A DNA stretch of 64,000 nt, from positions 62,001 through 126,000 of the forward strand of contig NZ_JONL01000002.1 of the NCBI RefSeq assembly GCF_000711735.1, read 5' to 3'. The notes beneath the pieces are model-generated. The model saw only the letters and a program-made list of their open reading frames with translations, had not been told where the DNA came from and searched no databases. Below are positions 45,279 through 58,396 of the stretch, in pieces (position 1 is the stretch's first letter; each line of letters opens with the position of its first letter). Source of the stretch: Maridesulfovibrio frigidus DSM 17176 (lineage in GTDB: Bacteria; Desulfobacterota; Desulfovibrionia; Desulfovibrionales; Desulfovibrionaceae). The position numbers and the translations under genes were made by a program.

Positions 45279-46178
45279 CTAAAGGCCAAGCAATTTATCC
45301 GTACTTTTTTCAAGTAAAAAACGGGGATCAACAAGCCTGCCCTGCACGCTTACGCTCATATGCAGATGCGGCCCGGTGACTCTACCAGTTGATCCAACGC
45401 GACCAATTAACTGTCCGCGCTCAACCGTGTCGCCTTCCTTAACATCGAATTGAGAAAGATGGAAATACAGAGTCACAACCCCGTTTCCATGATCGATGTA
45501 AACACAGTTTCCGGCATAGTAGTGATTCGCTACAAGTATAACCTTTCCGTCCGCCATTGCGCGAATCTTAGCGCCCTTAGCTCCGCGAAAATCTAAACCT
45601 CTATGCGGATTCTTAGGTTTACCGTTCAGTATGCGTCTGGCCCCGTAAGGACTAGACTGCGCGCCCTTTGTCGGGCGACTGAAAGGAACAAACCACATTC
45701 TTTCAGCGGTCTGAGTTTTCTTGGCAGCCGAAACCTCCACCCGATCATTCTGAATACGAGCTGATACCTTCTTCGGAGGCGTAACCATTTTCTCAGGCAA
45801 TGTTAAACGCTGAGTTTTGTACTTTTTATTATAAACTTTAATCTTTCGACTAAACTTACGTTCCTTCCCATCTTCAACAGTGGTTATAATAAGCTCCTTC
45901 TTTCCAGCTTTATCAGCGAGAACATCGGTCCCAAACATAACCAAGGAAATATTTTTACCCTTCCAAGTCCTTATTTCCGGCGATACCGTTGTACCCAGCC
46001 ACTTTGCTGAAACAGAGTCTAAAGTCTTATCAGATGTAACCCTAACAAGGAAAGGCTCACCCAGACCGACTTTCTTCGGAAACGCTAAAGAAACAGCCGC
46101 AAAAGCTGATGAAGCAAAAAGCAGCATAAAAATAAACGTAAACGTTAAAGCTTTTATCCTTCTCATGGATTTTTTCAA
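45279..46178 (-). CDS. M23 family (LytM) metallopeptidase
   Basis: 299 residues from a TTG with GGAG 8 bases upstream; the ATG four codons later lies too far from that site. A signal anchor (about 10-28, ending AFA) is followed by a beta-rich domain and a C-terminal LytM domain (about 190-295) with zinc ligands in HRGLDF and HLH. All catalytic residues are present, so peptidoglycan hydrolysis in the periplasm is expected. Position between xseA and xseB is conserved-looking operon structure, not a functional link I can explain. Confidence 0.9.
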   Translation of the reverse strand: MKKSMRRIKALTFTFIFMLLFASSAFAAVSLAFPKKVGLGEPFLVRVTSDKTLDSVSAKWLGTTVSPEIRTWKGKNISLVMFGTDVLADKAGKKELIITTVEDGKERKFSRKIKVYNKKYKTQRLTLPEKMVTPPKKVSARIQNDRVEVSAAKKTQTAERMWFVPFSRPTKGAQSSPYGARRILNGKPKNPHRGLDFRGAKGAKIRAMADGKVILVANHYYAGNCVYIDHGNGVVTLYFHLSQFDVKEGDTVERGQLIGRVGSTGRVTGPHLHMSVSVQGRLVDPRFLLEKSTDKLLGL

Positions 46179-46286
46179 CTTAAATTCTCCATTTTAAACT
46201 TGATCAAGCAATCACAATTATTACATTTAAGAAGGATAAACATCAGTCTAACAGGTTCATCCTCTAAAAAAATACATACAAAAAAA

Positions 46287-47666
46287 CTATTTATCTACAA
46301 CAGTAGCTCTGATTTCACCGGATTTAACCCGAACAATCAAGCCATCACCGCTAGCAACTTCATCAGGACTGCGCAAAAACTTTCCAGTCTTTTCGAGCGT
46401 AACAAGACTATACCCTCGCTCAAGCGGCTTTTCAGGATCAAGCATTCGCAGGGAATTGGCCATATTGTCAAATTCAGAAACCTTATTATCTATAAAGACC
46501 TTACCCGCCCTTCCAAGGCGAGCAGAAAGATCCGAAACCTCTTTATCAAGCCTATCAAACTGACTCGCACCGAGTGCGCCAGAAAGCCTATAAACAAGTC
46601 CTTCCAGCTCCAAGCACTTACGCTCCGTAAACAAATCAACAGCCCGATCAAGACGCTCTTTTTCTTCATCAAAAGAACTTAGTAATCTTTCAATCCGCTG
46701 CGAAGGAGACAGCCATGACAAACCTTTACGCAAAGTATCAAGTTTCGCCATCTTCACTTCAAGAAAATTTTCATAATTCCGAACTAAGTTACCCTCAAGC
46801 TCATCAACGCTCTGCATAAGCGTTTCACGCCGAGGCCATAGTTCCTGCGCCGCATGACTAGGCGTAGCAACCCGCTTATCCGCAACATAATCTGCAATGG
46901 AAGTATCAACCTCATGCCCCACACCGCAGACAACCGGCACCGTCGATCTATAAATAGCGTCCGCAACACGTTCAGTATTGAAAGCCCATAAATCTTCAAG
47001 AGATCCACCGCCACGAATCAGCACAAGAACTTCCGCCCAGCCGTCATCGCAAACATCATCAATAGCCTTAGCAATCTGATCAGGGGCTGAATCGCCCTGA
47101 ACAAGCGAAGGATAAATTCGTACCTCTGCGCCAGTGCCGCGCCCTTCAGCAATACGCAAAAAATCAATCACAGCTGCTCCCGTCGCAGCCGTCACAACAG
47201 CAACCTTGGCGGGCGAACGAGGGATTTCCATCTTACGCTCTTCCGAGAAATAACCTTTATCAGCAAGCTTGCGTTTCATAGCTTCAAAAGCAAGCTTCAA
47301 ATCACCAACGCCCTGCTCCTGAATAAGTTCAGCAATAAGCTGATAAGCCCCACGAGGCGCAAAAACATTCATATGACCAGCACAAAGAATCTCCATGCCG
47401 TCTTCAAGCCTAAGAGGCTCTCCCGTCTCAACTTCGCCAGTCAGCGGATTGATTTTCTCCGCACCATCCCCAGCCCCCTCTCGCTGATTGCCTTTAAACC
47501 AAACAACAGAAAGACCAGCATCGCCATCAGTCAGCGAAAAATAAATATGACCAGATGCTGGACGTGCCAGATTAGTGACCTGACCTTTCACCCAAATAAA
47601 GGGAAATTCAGCTTCCAAAACGTCCTTAACAGCACGCGTTATATCACTAACAGAAAATATTCTCAT
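46287..47666 (-). CDS. xseA: Exodeoxyribonuclease VII large subunit
   Basis: 459 residues from MRIFSVSDITRAVKDVLE. OB-fold at about 1-100 (FIWVKGQVTNL...GHIYFSLTD), then the catalytic region with AVVTAATGAAVIDFL, RGGGSLEDLWAFN and VGHEVDTSIADYVADKRVATPSHAAQ (split here), and a coiled-coil tail. A longer frame upstream runs into a palindromic repeat (47679-47752) and is discarded. No good ribosome-binding site is visible, perhaps because the repeat has landed close to the start. Confidence 0.92.
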   Translation of the reverse strand: MRIFSVSDITRAVKDVLEAEFPFIWVKGQVTNLARPASGHIYFSLTDGDAGLSVVWFKGNQREGAGDGAEKINPLTGEVETGEPLRLEDGMEILCAGHMNVFAPRGAYQLIAELIQEQGVGDLKLAFEAMKRKLADKGYFSEERKMEIPRSPAKVAVVTAATGAAVIDFLRIAEGRGTGAEVRIYPSLVQGDSAPDQIAKAIDDVCDDGWAEVLVLIRGGGSLEDLWAFNTERVADAIYRSTVPVVCGVGHEVDTSIADYVADKRVATPSHAAQELWPRRETLMQSVDELEGNLVRNYENFLEVKMAKLDTLRKGLSWLSPSQRIERLLSSFDEEKERLDRAVDLFTERKCLELEGLVYRLSGALGASQFDRLDKEVSDLSARLGRAGKVFIDNKVSEFDNMANSLRMLDPEKPLERGYSLVTLEKTGKFLRSPDEVASGDGLIVRVKSGEIRATVVDK

Positions 47667-47678
47667 ATTGGGGAGGAT

Positions 47679-47752
47679 GCCTTCGGCGACCAGAGGGGGG
47701 ACCCTTTTGGGAAAAGGGTCCCCCCTCTGGACTCCCCCCTCCAAAACTTTTT
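47679..47752 (+). repeat. Palindromic interspersed repeat, copy 1
   Basis: GCCTTCGGCG, then CCAGAGGGGGGACCCTTTT-GGG and its complement (19-pair perfect stem, 47690-47730), then CCAAAACTTTTT. The same modules occur in the copies at 47886 and 50874. The hairpin could block or process transcripts between proS and xseA. Confidence 0.85.
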
Positions 47753-47885
47753 GGCGGGGGGGGAAGTTATTTTAGTAAGAATTTATTTTGGGAATGAGTT
47801 AACCTAGGACCGACGGACGCGAGCACGCACAAAAACTCTAACTATTAAGCCAGAATTATACGTCCTTAAAGACCCCAACCCAACT

Positions 47886-47942
47886 AAAAAGTTTTGGGAG
47901 TCTTGAACCCTTTTCCCAAAAGGGTTCGAGCCGCCGGAGGCA
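47886..47942 (-). repeat. Palindromic interspersed repeat, copy 2 (inverted)
   Basis: AAAAAGTTTTGGGA, then AACCCTTTT-CCC-AAAAGGGTT, then GCCGCCGGAGGC: the same modules as copy 1 in reverse orientation. Confidence 0.85.
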
Positions 47943-47955
47943 TACTAACCCTATA

Positions 47956-49692
47956 CTATAAAGTTAAACCCCATGACTGCCATATTTCGGCGCGCCATGT
48001 GGTGAAGGCTTCTGCGAATCCTTCGAGTGGTAATTCTATTTTTTCGCCAGTTTTGCGATTCTTGGCTTCTACTATTCCGTTTTTGAGTCCTTTGCCGCCC
48101 AGTACTAGCTGCATTGGATAACCGATAAGATCTGCATCTGCGAATTTTACGCCTGGTCTTTCTTTACGTTCATCGTAAGCTACGTCTATGCCCATTTCCA
48201 TGAGCTGTGCGTAAAGCTCTTCAGCTTTTTCACCTACTGCTAGGTCTTTGCCACCTAGTGAGATCAGGCAAAGTTCGAAAGGTGCTATGGCTGGTGGGAA
48301 AATGGCTCCGTTTTCATCATTGTTCTGCTCAATTGCAGAAGCCATGATGCGGGAAACTCCGATTCCGTAACAACCCATGATCATAGGTTTGCTTTTGCCG
48401 TTTTCGTCTAGGAATGTTGCATCCATTGCTTTGGAGTACTTTTCGCCGAGCTTGAAAACATGCCCGACTTCTATTCCTTTGGTGAATTCGATTTTGCCAC
48501 CACAGTCGGGGCAAGGATCGCTTTCGGTGATGACGCGAAGATCTGCGAACTGTTCGATTTTGCAATCGCGGCTTAAGGAAACATGCTTGATGTGTGCATC
48601 TGCTTTGTTTGCGCCAGCTACCCAGTCGGTTGCTCCGCAAAGCTCATGGTCAGCGAAAACGCGTTTGACGCCAAGCCCTACTGGTCCGGCAAATCCTACT
48701 GGAGCGCCGGTCCATTCTTTGACCTGATCTTCAGTCGCTAATTCGATTTCGTTACCACCGATTAAGTTTCTGAGCTTAACATCATTGATTTCACGGTCAC
48801 CGCGAACTAGCGCGGCTACAGGTTCGCCATCAACATTGAAGAGCAATGTTTTAATGAGCTTATCTGCTGAAATTTCTAGGAAAGCACAGACTTCTTCAAC
48901 TGTGTGCTTAGCGGGTGTTGCAACTTCTTCGATTGCAGCGCATTCGTCTTTGCACTCAGTTTTTGGTGCGCTAACTTTGGCTTTTTCGAGGTTAGCCGCG
49001 TATTCACATTTGTCATCGAGACAGACAGCAATTGTATCTTCGCCAGTGTCGGCTAGAACATGGAATTCGTGTGAAAAGTCGCCACCGATTGCACCTGAAT
49101 CAGCTTGAACTGGACGGAAACGAAGTCCTATGCGGGAGAATATCTTTTTGTATGCTTCGAACATCAAGCCGTAAGAAGCTTCTGCCCCAGCTTCATCCTT
49201 ATCAAAGGAGTAAGCGTCTTTCATGACAAATTCACGACCACGCATCAGACCGAAACGGGGACGAATTTCGTCACGGAATTTGGTCTGAATCTGGTACAAG
49301 TTGAGCGGAAGCTGTTTATAAGATTTAACTTCACCGCGAACTAGATCAGTAACAACTTCTTCGTGTGTCGGTCCGAGGCAGTAGTCACGGCCATGACGAT
49401 CGTTAACTCTTAAAAGTTCTTTACCGTAGAAATCCCAACGGCCAGTTTCTCTCCAGAGATCACCGGGCTGAACCATGGGCATGAGCACTTCAAGAGCGTA
49501 TGCACGGTTCATTTCTTCACGGACAATATTTGCTACCTTGTTCAAGGATTTGAGTCCGAGTGGAAGGTAGTTATAAATTCCGCTGGTCACCTTACGGATC
49601 ATTCCAGCACGCATGAGCAATTTATGTGAAACAACTTCCGCGTCGGAAGGGTCTTCTTTCAATGTAGGTATGTAAAAACGGCTTAAAAGCAT
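47956..49692 (-). CDS. proS: Prolyl-tRNA synthetase (bacterial, with editing domain)
   Basis: 578 residues, class II synthetase. Motif 2 region [25 protein letters not shown] (split here), an inserted editing domain (about 220-385) with the deacylase pattern, and motif 3 with [13 protein letters not shown]; the C-terminal anticodon domain has [21 protein letters not shown]. Charges tRNA-Pro and clears Ala-tRNA-Pro. ATG lies directly at the stop of ispG, so the two are tightly linked. Confidence 0.97.
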   Translation of the reverse strand: MLLSRFYIPTLKEDPSDAEVVSHKLLMRAGMIRKVTSGIYNYLPLGLKSLNKVANIVREEMNRAYALEVLMPMVQPGDLWRETGRWDFYGKELLRVNDRHGRDYCLGPTHEEVVTDLVRGEVKSYKQLPLNLYQIQTKFRDEIRPRFGLMRGREFVMKDAYSFDKDEAGAEASYGLMFEAYKKIFSRIGLRFRPVQADSGAIGGDFSHEFHVLADTGEDTIAVCLDDKCEYAANLEKAKVSAPKTECKDECAAIEEVATPAKHTVEEVCAFLEISADKLIKTLLFNVDGEPVAALVRGDREINDVKLRNLIGGNEIELATEDQVKEWTGAPVGFAGPVGLGVKRVFADHELCGATDWVAGANKADAHIKHVSLSRDCKIEQFADLRVITESDPCPDCGGKIEFTKGIEVGHVFKLGEKYSKAMDATFLDENGKSKPMIMGCYGIGVSRIMASAIEQNNDENGAIFPPAIAPFELCLISLGGKDLAVGEKAEELYAQLMEMGIDVAYDERKERPGVKFADADLIGYPMQLVLGGKGLKNGIVEAKNRKTGEKIELPLEGFAEAFTTWRAEIWQSWGLTL

Positions 49693-50769
49693 TTATTTTC
49701 CTTTTTTTTCTTCCAAAAATAATTCTATCTCTTTCATAAATTCGGGCAGCAAATTTTCATCGCCATGAACTTTGCGAACAACTTCACCTTTGCGGAAAAT
49801 GATCCCGAGATCGCGACCACCGGCAATGCCGATATCAGCTTCACGAGCCTCACCCGGACCATTCACAACGCACCCCATCACGGCCACAGTGAATACATCC
49901 TGAACTCCGCGCAATTTATCTTCCACCTGCTGAGCAAGCTCAATCAGTTCAATCTCAGTTCTTCCACAAGTCGGACAGGAAATAATTTCAGGCCCTCTCT
50001 CACGTAGTCCGAGCGAGCGTAAAATTTCCCACGCAACTCCAACCTCAGCAACAGGATCATGAGTGAGTGACACTCGCATGGTGTCGCCCAGACCTTCCCA
50101 GAACAAAATACCAAGTCCTACCGCAGACTTAACCGCGCCGCGTACAAGAGTACCAGCCTCGGTAATGCCCACATGCTGAGGATAATCAACTTTCTCAGAA
50201 AGAAGTTTATAGGCAGCAATTGTGTTCAAAACGGACGAGGACTTGAGCGATATTTTAACATCATGAAAATTTCTTTTCTCAAGCAGTGCTACGTGTCCCA
50301 GAGCACTTTCAACCATAGCTTCAGGAGTCGGTCCGCCATATTTAGCAAGCAGAGCCTTATCAAGAGATCCACCATTTACACCTATGCGAATAGGAACCTT
50401 GCGGTCCTTCGCAGCGGAAACAACAGCGTCCACCTTATCTTCTCCGCCAATATTACCGGGATTAATACGCAAGGCATCAATGCCCGCATCAATCGCAGAT
50501 AGTGCTAGGCGGTAGTCAAAATGGATATCAGCTACAAGCGGAACAGGAGAGTTCTTGCGAATTTCTACCAGAGCAGCAGCAGCCTCTTCATCCGGCACAG
50601 CAACACGCACAATCTCACATCCGGCTTCAGCCAGTGCATTAATCTGTGCGCCCGTAGCCAGCACATTCCGAGTATCTGTATTACACATGGACTGAACCCT
50701 GATAGGGTTGTCACCGCCGATTCCGACGTTGCCAATAAACAGCTCACGAGTCTTTTTTCTTTTGATCAT
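49693..50769 (-). CDS. ispG: 4-hydroxy-3-methylbut-2-enyl diphosphate synthase
   Basis: 358 residues, TIM barrel plus a ferredoxin-reductase-like C-terminus. Iron-sulfur ligands in SCPTCGRTE and GCVVNGPGEA, and the N-terminal PIRVQSMCNTDT and DALRINPGNIGG motifs identify IspG. It catalyses the sixth MEP step. First gene of the run ispG-proS-xseA-M23-xseB-ispA-dxs. Confidence 0.96.
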   Translation of the reverse strand: MIKRKKTRELFIGNVGIGGDNPIRVQSMCNTDTRNVLATGAQINALAEAGCEIVRVAVPDEEAAAALVEIRKNSPVPLVADIHFDYRLALSAIDAGIDALRINPGNIGGEDKVDAVVSAAKDRKVPIRIGVNGGSLDKALLAKYGGPTPEAMVESALGHVALLEKRNFHDVKISLKSSSVLNTIAAYKLLSEKVDYPQHVGITEAGTLVRGAVKSAVGLGILFWEGLGDTMRVSLTHDPVAEVGVAWEILRSLGLRERGPEIISCPTCGRTEIELIELAQQVEDKLRGVQDVFTVAVMGCVVNGPGEAREADIGIAGGRDLGIIFRKGEVVRKVHGDENLLPEFMKEIELFLEEKKGK

Positions 50770-50873
50770 TTTTCACCTGATTTATTCAATTGTCGCATCT
50801 AAATCAAACACGCGCTGTGCACCTTAATACATATATCCCTCGGAGCCAACTGTTGGGATATAGGTGGTTATGT

Positions 50874-50930
50874 GCCTCCGGCGGCTTAAACCCTTTTGGG
50901 AAAAGGGTTTAAGGATCCCAAAACTTTTTA
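50874..50930 (+). repeat. Palindromic interspersed repeat, copy 3
   Basis: GCCTCCGGCGGC, then TTAAACCCTTTT-GGG-AAAAGGGTTTAA, then GGGATCCCAAAACTTTTT-like end. It lies between ispG and the UDG-like gene. A nearby 8-base inverted repeat (TATATCCC...GGGATATA, 50829-50862) may be a separate structure. Confidence 0.85.
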
Positions 50931-50987
50931 ATTGGGGGAGCTTTTTTATAAGAAGAATTACTTTGGGCTAGTTGATGTGGTTGTTTG

Positions 50988-51698
50988 CTATTTTACCCAG
51001 TTTATTTCTGGGCATTTTGCGAAATGATTCTCTGTTAAGAAAGCTCCGTCCTTTTGATCATTCAACCTTGGATGATAGCTTGTTAATTTTTGCGATTCTG
51101 GAATGAATGAGCAAAATTCCTGCGCATCTTTCCCCCAAAGGAACCATTTTGCCCCAGGCCTGCTCTGATTAATAAAAGTCAGCAATTCTTGAGAAAAATG
51201 TTTCCACGCAATGGCGTGACTTCCCGAATTGTCTATTTCGCATGTGAGCGCTGCATTTAGCATTAATACGCCCTGCTCTTCGAAATGACTGAATAGCTCT
51301 GTCGGGGGGAGTATAGGGAAAAGGCCAGCATCGATATCATCACGAACTTTGCTGATAGGGGCTATCTCGTCTGATCCTGTATAATTTTTATGGAGTAGTT
51401 TAAGCATATTTACGAGAGAAGCATTCCGCTTGAGCTCCGCCCAACTTTTAATATCTCCCACTTCAAAAGACCTACCGGTTGCGACTCCGCGCTGTGGATA
51501 CGGGTCCTGCCCAAGAATCACAACTCGAACTTTATCAAGATTCATTTGGCTGAAGCGTAAAACCCGTTCAGCAGAAGGAGTGAAGTTCGTTCCAATCGCG
51601 TGCTCAAGATATCTAAGGTGTATGATTTTTTCAGTGGTAAAAAAAGAATCCCAAGAACTATGAATCTCGTATGTTTCGTCACAAAAATTAATTTTCAT
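50988..51698 (-). CDS. Divergent uracil-DNA glycosylase family protein
   Basis: 236 residues. The water-activating loop VVILGQDPYPQRGVATG is clear, but family-1 Ung has GQDPYH, here GQDPYP. The second catalytic loop reads SYHPRLND where HPSPLS is usual. LNAALTCEIDNSGSHAIAW matches the Ung core. So this is a UDG-fold protein with altered active-site residues; canonical uracil excision is likely but not assured. Its ATG overlaps the stop of the next upstream gene (TAATG), meaning translational coupling to a PAPS-reductase-like protein, an unusual partner. Confidence 0.8.
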   Translation of the reverse strand: MKINFCDETYEIHSSWDSFFTTEKIIHLRYLEHAIGTNFTPSAERVLRFSQMNLDKVRVVILGQDPYPQRGVATGRSFEVGDIKSWAELKRNASLVNMLKLLHKNYTGSDEIAPISKVRDDIDAGLFPILPPTELFSHFEEQGVLMLNAALTCEIDNSGSHAIAWKHFSQELLTFINQSRPGAKWFLWGKDAQEFCSFIPESQKLTSYHPRLNDQKDGAFLTENHFAKCPEINWVK

Positions 51699-52399
51699 TA
51701 AAAATATCCTAATGAGGTTAGTAGTTCCAAATTCTTTTCTTTTTCTTTATTTCTGCCTTGGCGCTCGCTCTGCCCTTCACCTAATACGGTGCAAGGTTTG
51801 CAGCCTAAAGATCTATACCCTTGATCGTAAAGCTCACAATGCGGAATACTGTGCATAGTAATAAACGACCATATATCCATTTCGGTCCACTCTAATATGG
51901 GATTAGAAATAGTATGATCTGGATTATCGCGGTGCTCTATGGCTTCCCTTTTTGTCCTGCTGGGATGCTCATCGCGGCGTATTCCAGTTATTAATACTTG
52001 TATATTGTGCTCGGTTATAGCCTTTTGAAGGGGCTTTATTTTCAAATCGCGGCAACACGTCACAGCATCCATTGCCACTGGATAAGAGTTTATATCCACT
52101 TCAGGCCTAAGCACTTTTAAATTGATATTCCACTTTTGTGCAAGTTCATCCCTGAATAACATCACTTCCGGGAATTTTACGCCAGTATCAATTGACACAG
52201 CAAGAGGAGAATCTATCCCCTGCCCTTTTAAAACTTCGCACCAAACTGCTAAAACTACTGTGGAATCTTTGCCACCAGTCCATGCCACTGCAATTTTAGA
52301 CGGATCGAATTTGAGCAATAAATCTGCCATTTGCTCAGCTAAATTCTGAACCTTTTCATCAAGGGTTGAATCTGTCGTGATTGTAGAAATTTCGTTCAA
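51698..52399 (-). CDS. PAPS/APS reductase-family PP-loop protein with CC...CxxC
   Basis: 233 residues from a TTG placed 7 bases after AAGGAG; ATG and GTG starts further up have poorer sites. PP-loop AVAWTGGKDST, the CysD/CysH-like GIRRDEHPSR, and Cys in VTCCRDLK and LGCKPCT. The CC plus CxxC arrangement is the iron-sulfur signature of assimilatory APS reductases; PP-loop relatives also activate sulfur for nucleic acids (DndC type). A dissimilatory sulfate reducer does not need an assimilatory APS reductase, and coupling to a UDG-like gene hints at a DNA-related role, which is inference. Confidence 0.75.
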   Translation of the reverse strand: MNEISTITTDSTLDEKVQNLAEQMADLLLKFDPSKIAVAWTGGKDSTVVLAVWCEVLKGQGIDSPLAVSIDTGVKFPEVMLFRDELAQKWNINLKVLRPEVDINSYPVAMDAVTCCRDLKIKPLQKAITEHNIQVLITGIRRDEHPSRTKREAIEHRDNPDHTISNPILEWTEMDIWSFITMHSIPHCELYDQGYRSLGCKPCTVLGEGQSERQGRNKEKEKNLELLTSLGYF

Positions 52400-52600
52400 A
52401 CTTTTACTCCTTAACATGCTGCCTTTTGTTCTTGCCTGAAACGACTTTTTTATCAAGATCACTTATCCATAAAAACGCCGTCTATTACGGGACTAGGGAA
52501 AGAATAAAGACCTTTAAGTTGATTAAGGTTAGCATCTTAATATACATAATTTGAATACTCTTTTTTGTTTTTTTAATACCAAAACGTTTTGGGGTTGCCC

Positions 52601-53794
52601 ATGTATGCAGAACTCGCAGTCCTTACCCTGTTAGTATTTTTATATAGTTCTTTTGCTGGTCGAATTGAGCGAAGCGATGTTTCCGGCCCGATGGTATTTG
52701 TTATTGCAGGACTCATACTTGGCCCCATGGTCCTTAAAGTTTTCACTGCGGAAGTAACCCGCAACGAATTTAGGGTTATTGCCGACCTGACATTAGCACT
52801 CATACTTTTTATAGATGCTTCGAAAGCCGACCTGAAAACAATCAGACGCCAGATTCATATTCCGGCACGAATGCTCTTGCTCGGTTTACCTGGATCAATT
52901 GCTCTAGGGTCCATACTCGCGGTTGCACTTTTCGACGGTTTATCGTGGCATGAAGCAGCCATTCTTGGGACCATGCTTGCGGCAACGGATGCAGCATTGG
53001 GGAAAGCAGTGATCAGCAACACTGATGTGCCAGTCCGGATTCGCGAAGGATTAAATGCTGAAAGCGGCTTAAATGATGGGCTCTGCGTTCCAATTTTACT
53101 TGTTTTTATTGCATTGGCTCTAGGCGCGGAGCAAGGCGGCACAGGACTAGCGCTAGAGTACGTGGCGCGGGAACTTGGCATAGGATTAATTGTAGGACTT
53201 GGGTTAGCGGCTTCAGGGGGCTGGTTGCTACGATTATGCTGGAACAAAAAGTGGGTTACGGAAACATGGGCACATGTTGCTGTTGTAGCTTTGGCTTTAG
53301 CCACGTTTTCGGTAGCTCAGAGTTTACATGGCAGTGGTTACATCGCGGCATTCACTGGAGGGTTGCTATTCGGCTTCCAGTCCAAAGGATCCACACATGA
53401 AATGCTGAAAGCCGCCGAGGCCGATGGTGAGACCATGGCTATGTTAACTTGGTTCGCATTCGGAGGGGCAGTTATAGGGCAAAACTATCATCTATTCACA
53501 TGGGAAGTGGTACTTTATTCCGCCCTAAGCCTCACCGTAGTCCGTATGATACCGGTATTTATATCCCTAATTGGCACTGGTGAAAGTGTCCCTAGCCGTC
53601 TTTTCCTTGGCTGGTTTGGACCCCGCGGCCTAGCTAGCATAGTCTTTGCCATTATTGTTTTAAATTCAAACATTCCTAACGGACCTTTTTTGACCTTAGT
53701 TGTTGTTTGCACTGTATTTCTAAGTCTTATTGCGCATGGCATTACAGCTAATCCACTTGCTCGCTGGATAGCAAAAATCGAAAACAAAAATTAA
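52601..53794 (+). CDS. Cation:proton antiporter (CPA1/NhaP-like)
   Basis: 397 residues from the ATG after GGGG-TTGCCC; a longer frame starting TTG is discarded. Eleven to twelve membrane helices; ATDAALGKAV with the ion-binding Asp, AESGLNDGLCVPILL and GPRGLASIVFA are CPA1 features. Exchanges Na+ or K+ for H+, suiting a saline habitat. Divergent from the PP-loop gene. Confidence 0.9.
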   Translation: MYAELAVLTLLVFLYSSFAGRIERSDVSGPMVFVIAGLILGPMVLKVFTAEVTRNEFRVIADLTLALILFIDASKADLKTIRRQIHIPARMLLLGLPGSIALGSILAVALFDGLSWHEAAILGTMLAATDAALGKAVISNTDVPVRIREGLNAESGLNDGLCVPILLVFIALALGAEQGGTGLALEYVARELGIGLIVGLGLAASGGWLLRLCWNKKWVTETWAHVAVVALALATFSVAQSLHGSGYIAAFTGGLLFGFQSKGSTHEMLKAAEADGETMAMLTWFAFGGAVIGQNYHLFTWEVVLYSALSLTVVRMIPVFISLIGTGESVPSRLFLGWFGPRGLASIVFAIIVLNSNIPNGPFLTLVVVCTVFLSLIAHGITANPLARWIAKIENKN

Positions 53795-53903
53795 ATACTA
53801 TTATCTGACCTAATGACTCTTAATATATCTTAATACGGTCTGGTCAAATACTTGCTTGAGGATTTTATCTATTAATTTTTAAAATCCAAAAAAGGGAGGT
53901 TTT

Positions 53904-54488
53904 ATGGTTGGAATTTCATCACTTGATAGCAGTTTGACCAGTGGTGTTTTAGACACAAGTCAAGCCATTCAAACAAAAAAAGTTGACGACGAAGAGCTTC
54001 TTAACTCTAAGACACAATCCGGCGACACCGTTTCCATTTCTGCAGAAGCTATGGCCTTATTCAGCTCAAAGCTTGAAGAATATGGAGCAGAAAACCCTTC
54101 AGAGCTTAGTGACGAACAAAAAGAAGAGTTGAAGGGGACCATGGATGAGTTTGCTATAGAGAACGGAATTGATCCTACTCAGGTAGGAGGAATGCCACCG
54201 CCTCCAGAAGGTGGAGGAGAAGGTGCTTCGGACAGTGAAGGGGAAGGCTCTTCGGAAGGGGGAGGCGCTGGTGGAGCTACAGGTGGCGAAGCGGCCCAAG
54301 GTTCTACAGGAACCTCTGACATGATAAGCGACAAAGAAGAAGAAATTGAAGAAAAAGAAGAAGAAATTGAAGAACTCAGAGCTAAAGTCAGTGAAGATGA
54401 AGATGCTGCGGAGCAGCTAAAGACTAAACAATCTGAACTAGCTTTACTTCAATCTGAACTTGCTCTCCTTGAGCAGCAATCAGCATAA
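53904..54488 (+). CDS. Glycine-rich and coiled-coil hypothetical protein
   Basis: 194 residues, no signal peptide. The N-terminal GDTVSISAEAMALFSSKLEE stretch (split here) is a motif shared by several small Desulfovibrio proteins and FlgM-type proteins (DTVSIS-A). A Pro/Gly/Ser-rich acidic middle (about 95-145) is followed by an EEEIEEKEEEIEELRAK coiled coil and LLQSELALLEQQ end. GGGAGG precedes the ATG. Function unknown. Confidence 0.75.
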   Translation: MVGISSLDSSLTSGVLDTSQAIQTKKVDDEELLNSKTQSGDTVSISAEAMALFSSKLEEYGAENPSELSDEQKEELKGTMDEFAIENGIDPTQVGGMPPPPEGGGEGASDSEGEGSSEGGGAGGATGGEAAQGSTGTSDMISDKEEEIEEKEEEIEELRAKVSEDEDAAEQLKTKQSELALLQSELALLEQQSA

Positions 54489-54542
54489 ACTGAACTTCTA
54501 ATTGTTTAGTACTGCCTTAAAACGTGGCACATTTGTCATTAG

Positions 54543-54582
54543 AAAAACCCCGAATTCGACTTAACGAATTCGGGGTCTTTTT
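54543..54582. terminator. Bidirectional terminator before por
   Basis: ACCCCGAATTCG-ACTTAA-CGAATTCGGGGT with T-runs on both strands, between the plus-strand coiled-coil gene and the minus-strand por. Confidence 0.95.
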
Positions 54583-54635
54583 AATTCTTTACATACAAGT
54601 AGGCAGTTAGAAACTACCAGCCTGTTTTCTTTTGA

Positions 54636-58166
<3,531 letters not shown>

Positions 58167-58396
58167 TCATTCTCCGTGTCTTTTGGTTGGGAAGGCGTGC
58201 AATGCGCACCTTAGCATACGAGTATACAGGTTGCCTACCTGTAAATAACCGCATCCCGAGCAATCTACTATTTTTTTGGCCCTGATCGATCAATCAAACA
58301 ATTTGGCAAACATGCCACTAAGCCAGTTCACAAGGGAGACACACATAAGACTATTGAATCAGCAATCAACTCTTAATATTTTCTGGTAAAAAAGAT

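Larger units (their letters stand above)
47667..47955. other. proS-xseA spacer carrying two repeat elements
   Basis: The 289 bases between two genes of the same run are mostly two inverted copies of a palindromic interspersed repeat, separated by about 130 bases of other sequence. No coding capacity is supported. Confidence 0.7.

Noticed and set aside
47667-47744. N-terminal extension of xseA
   Set aside because: The extra residues are translated from the palindromic repeat and are not XseA-like; the MRIFSV start matches the family.
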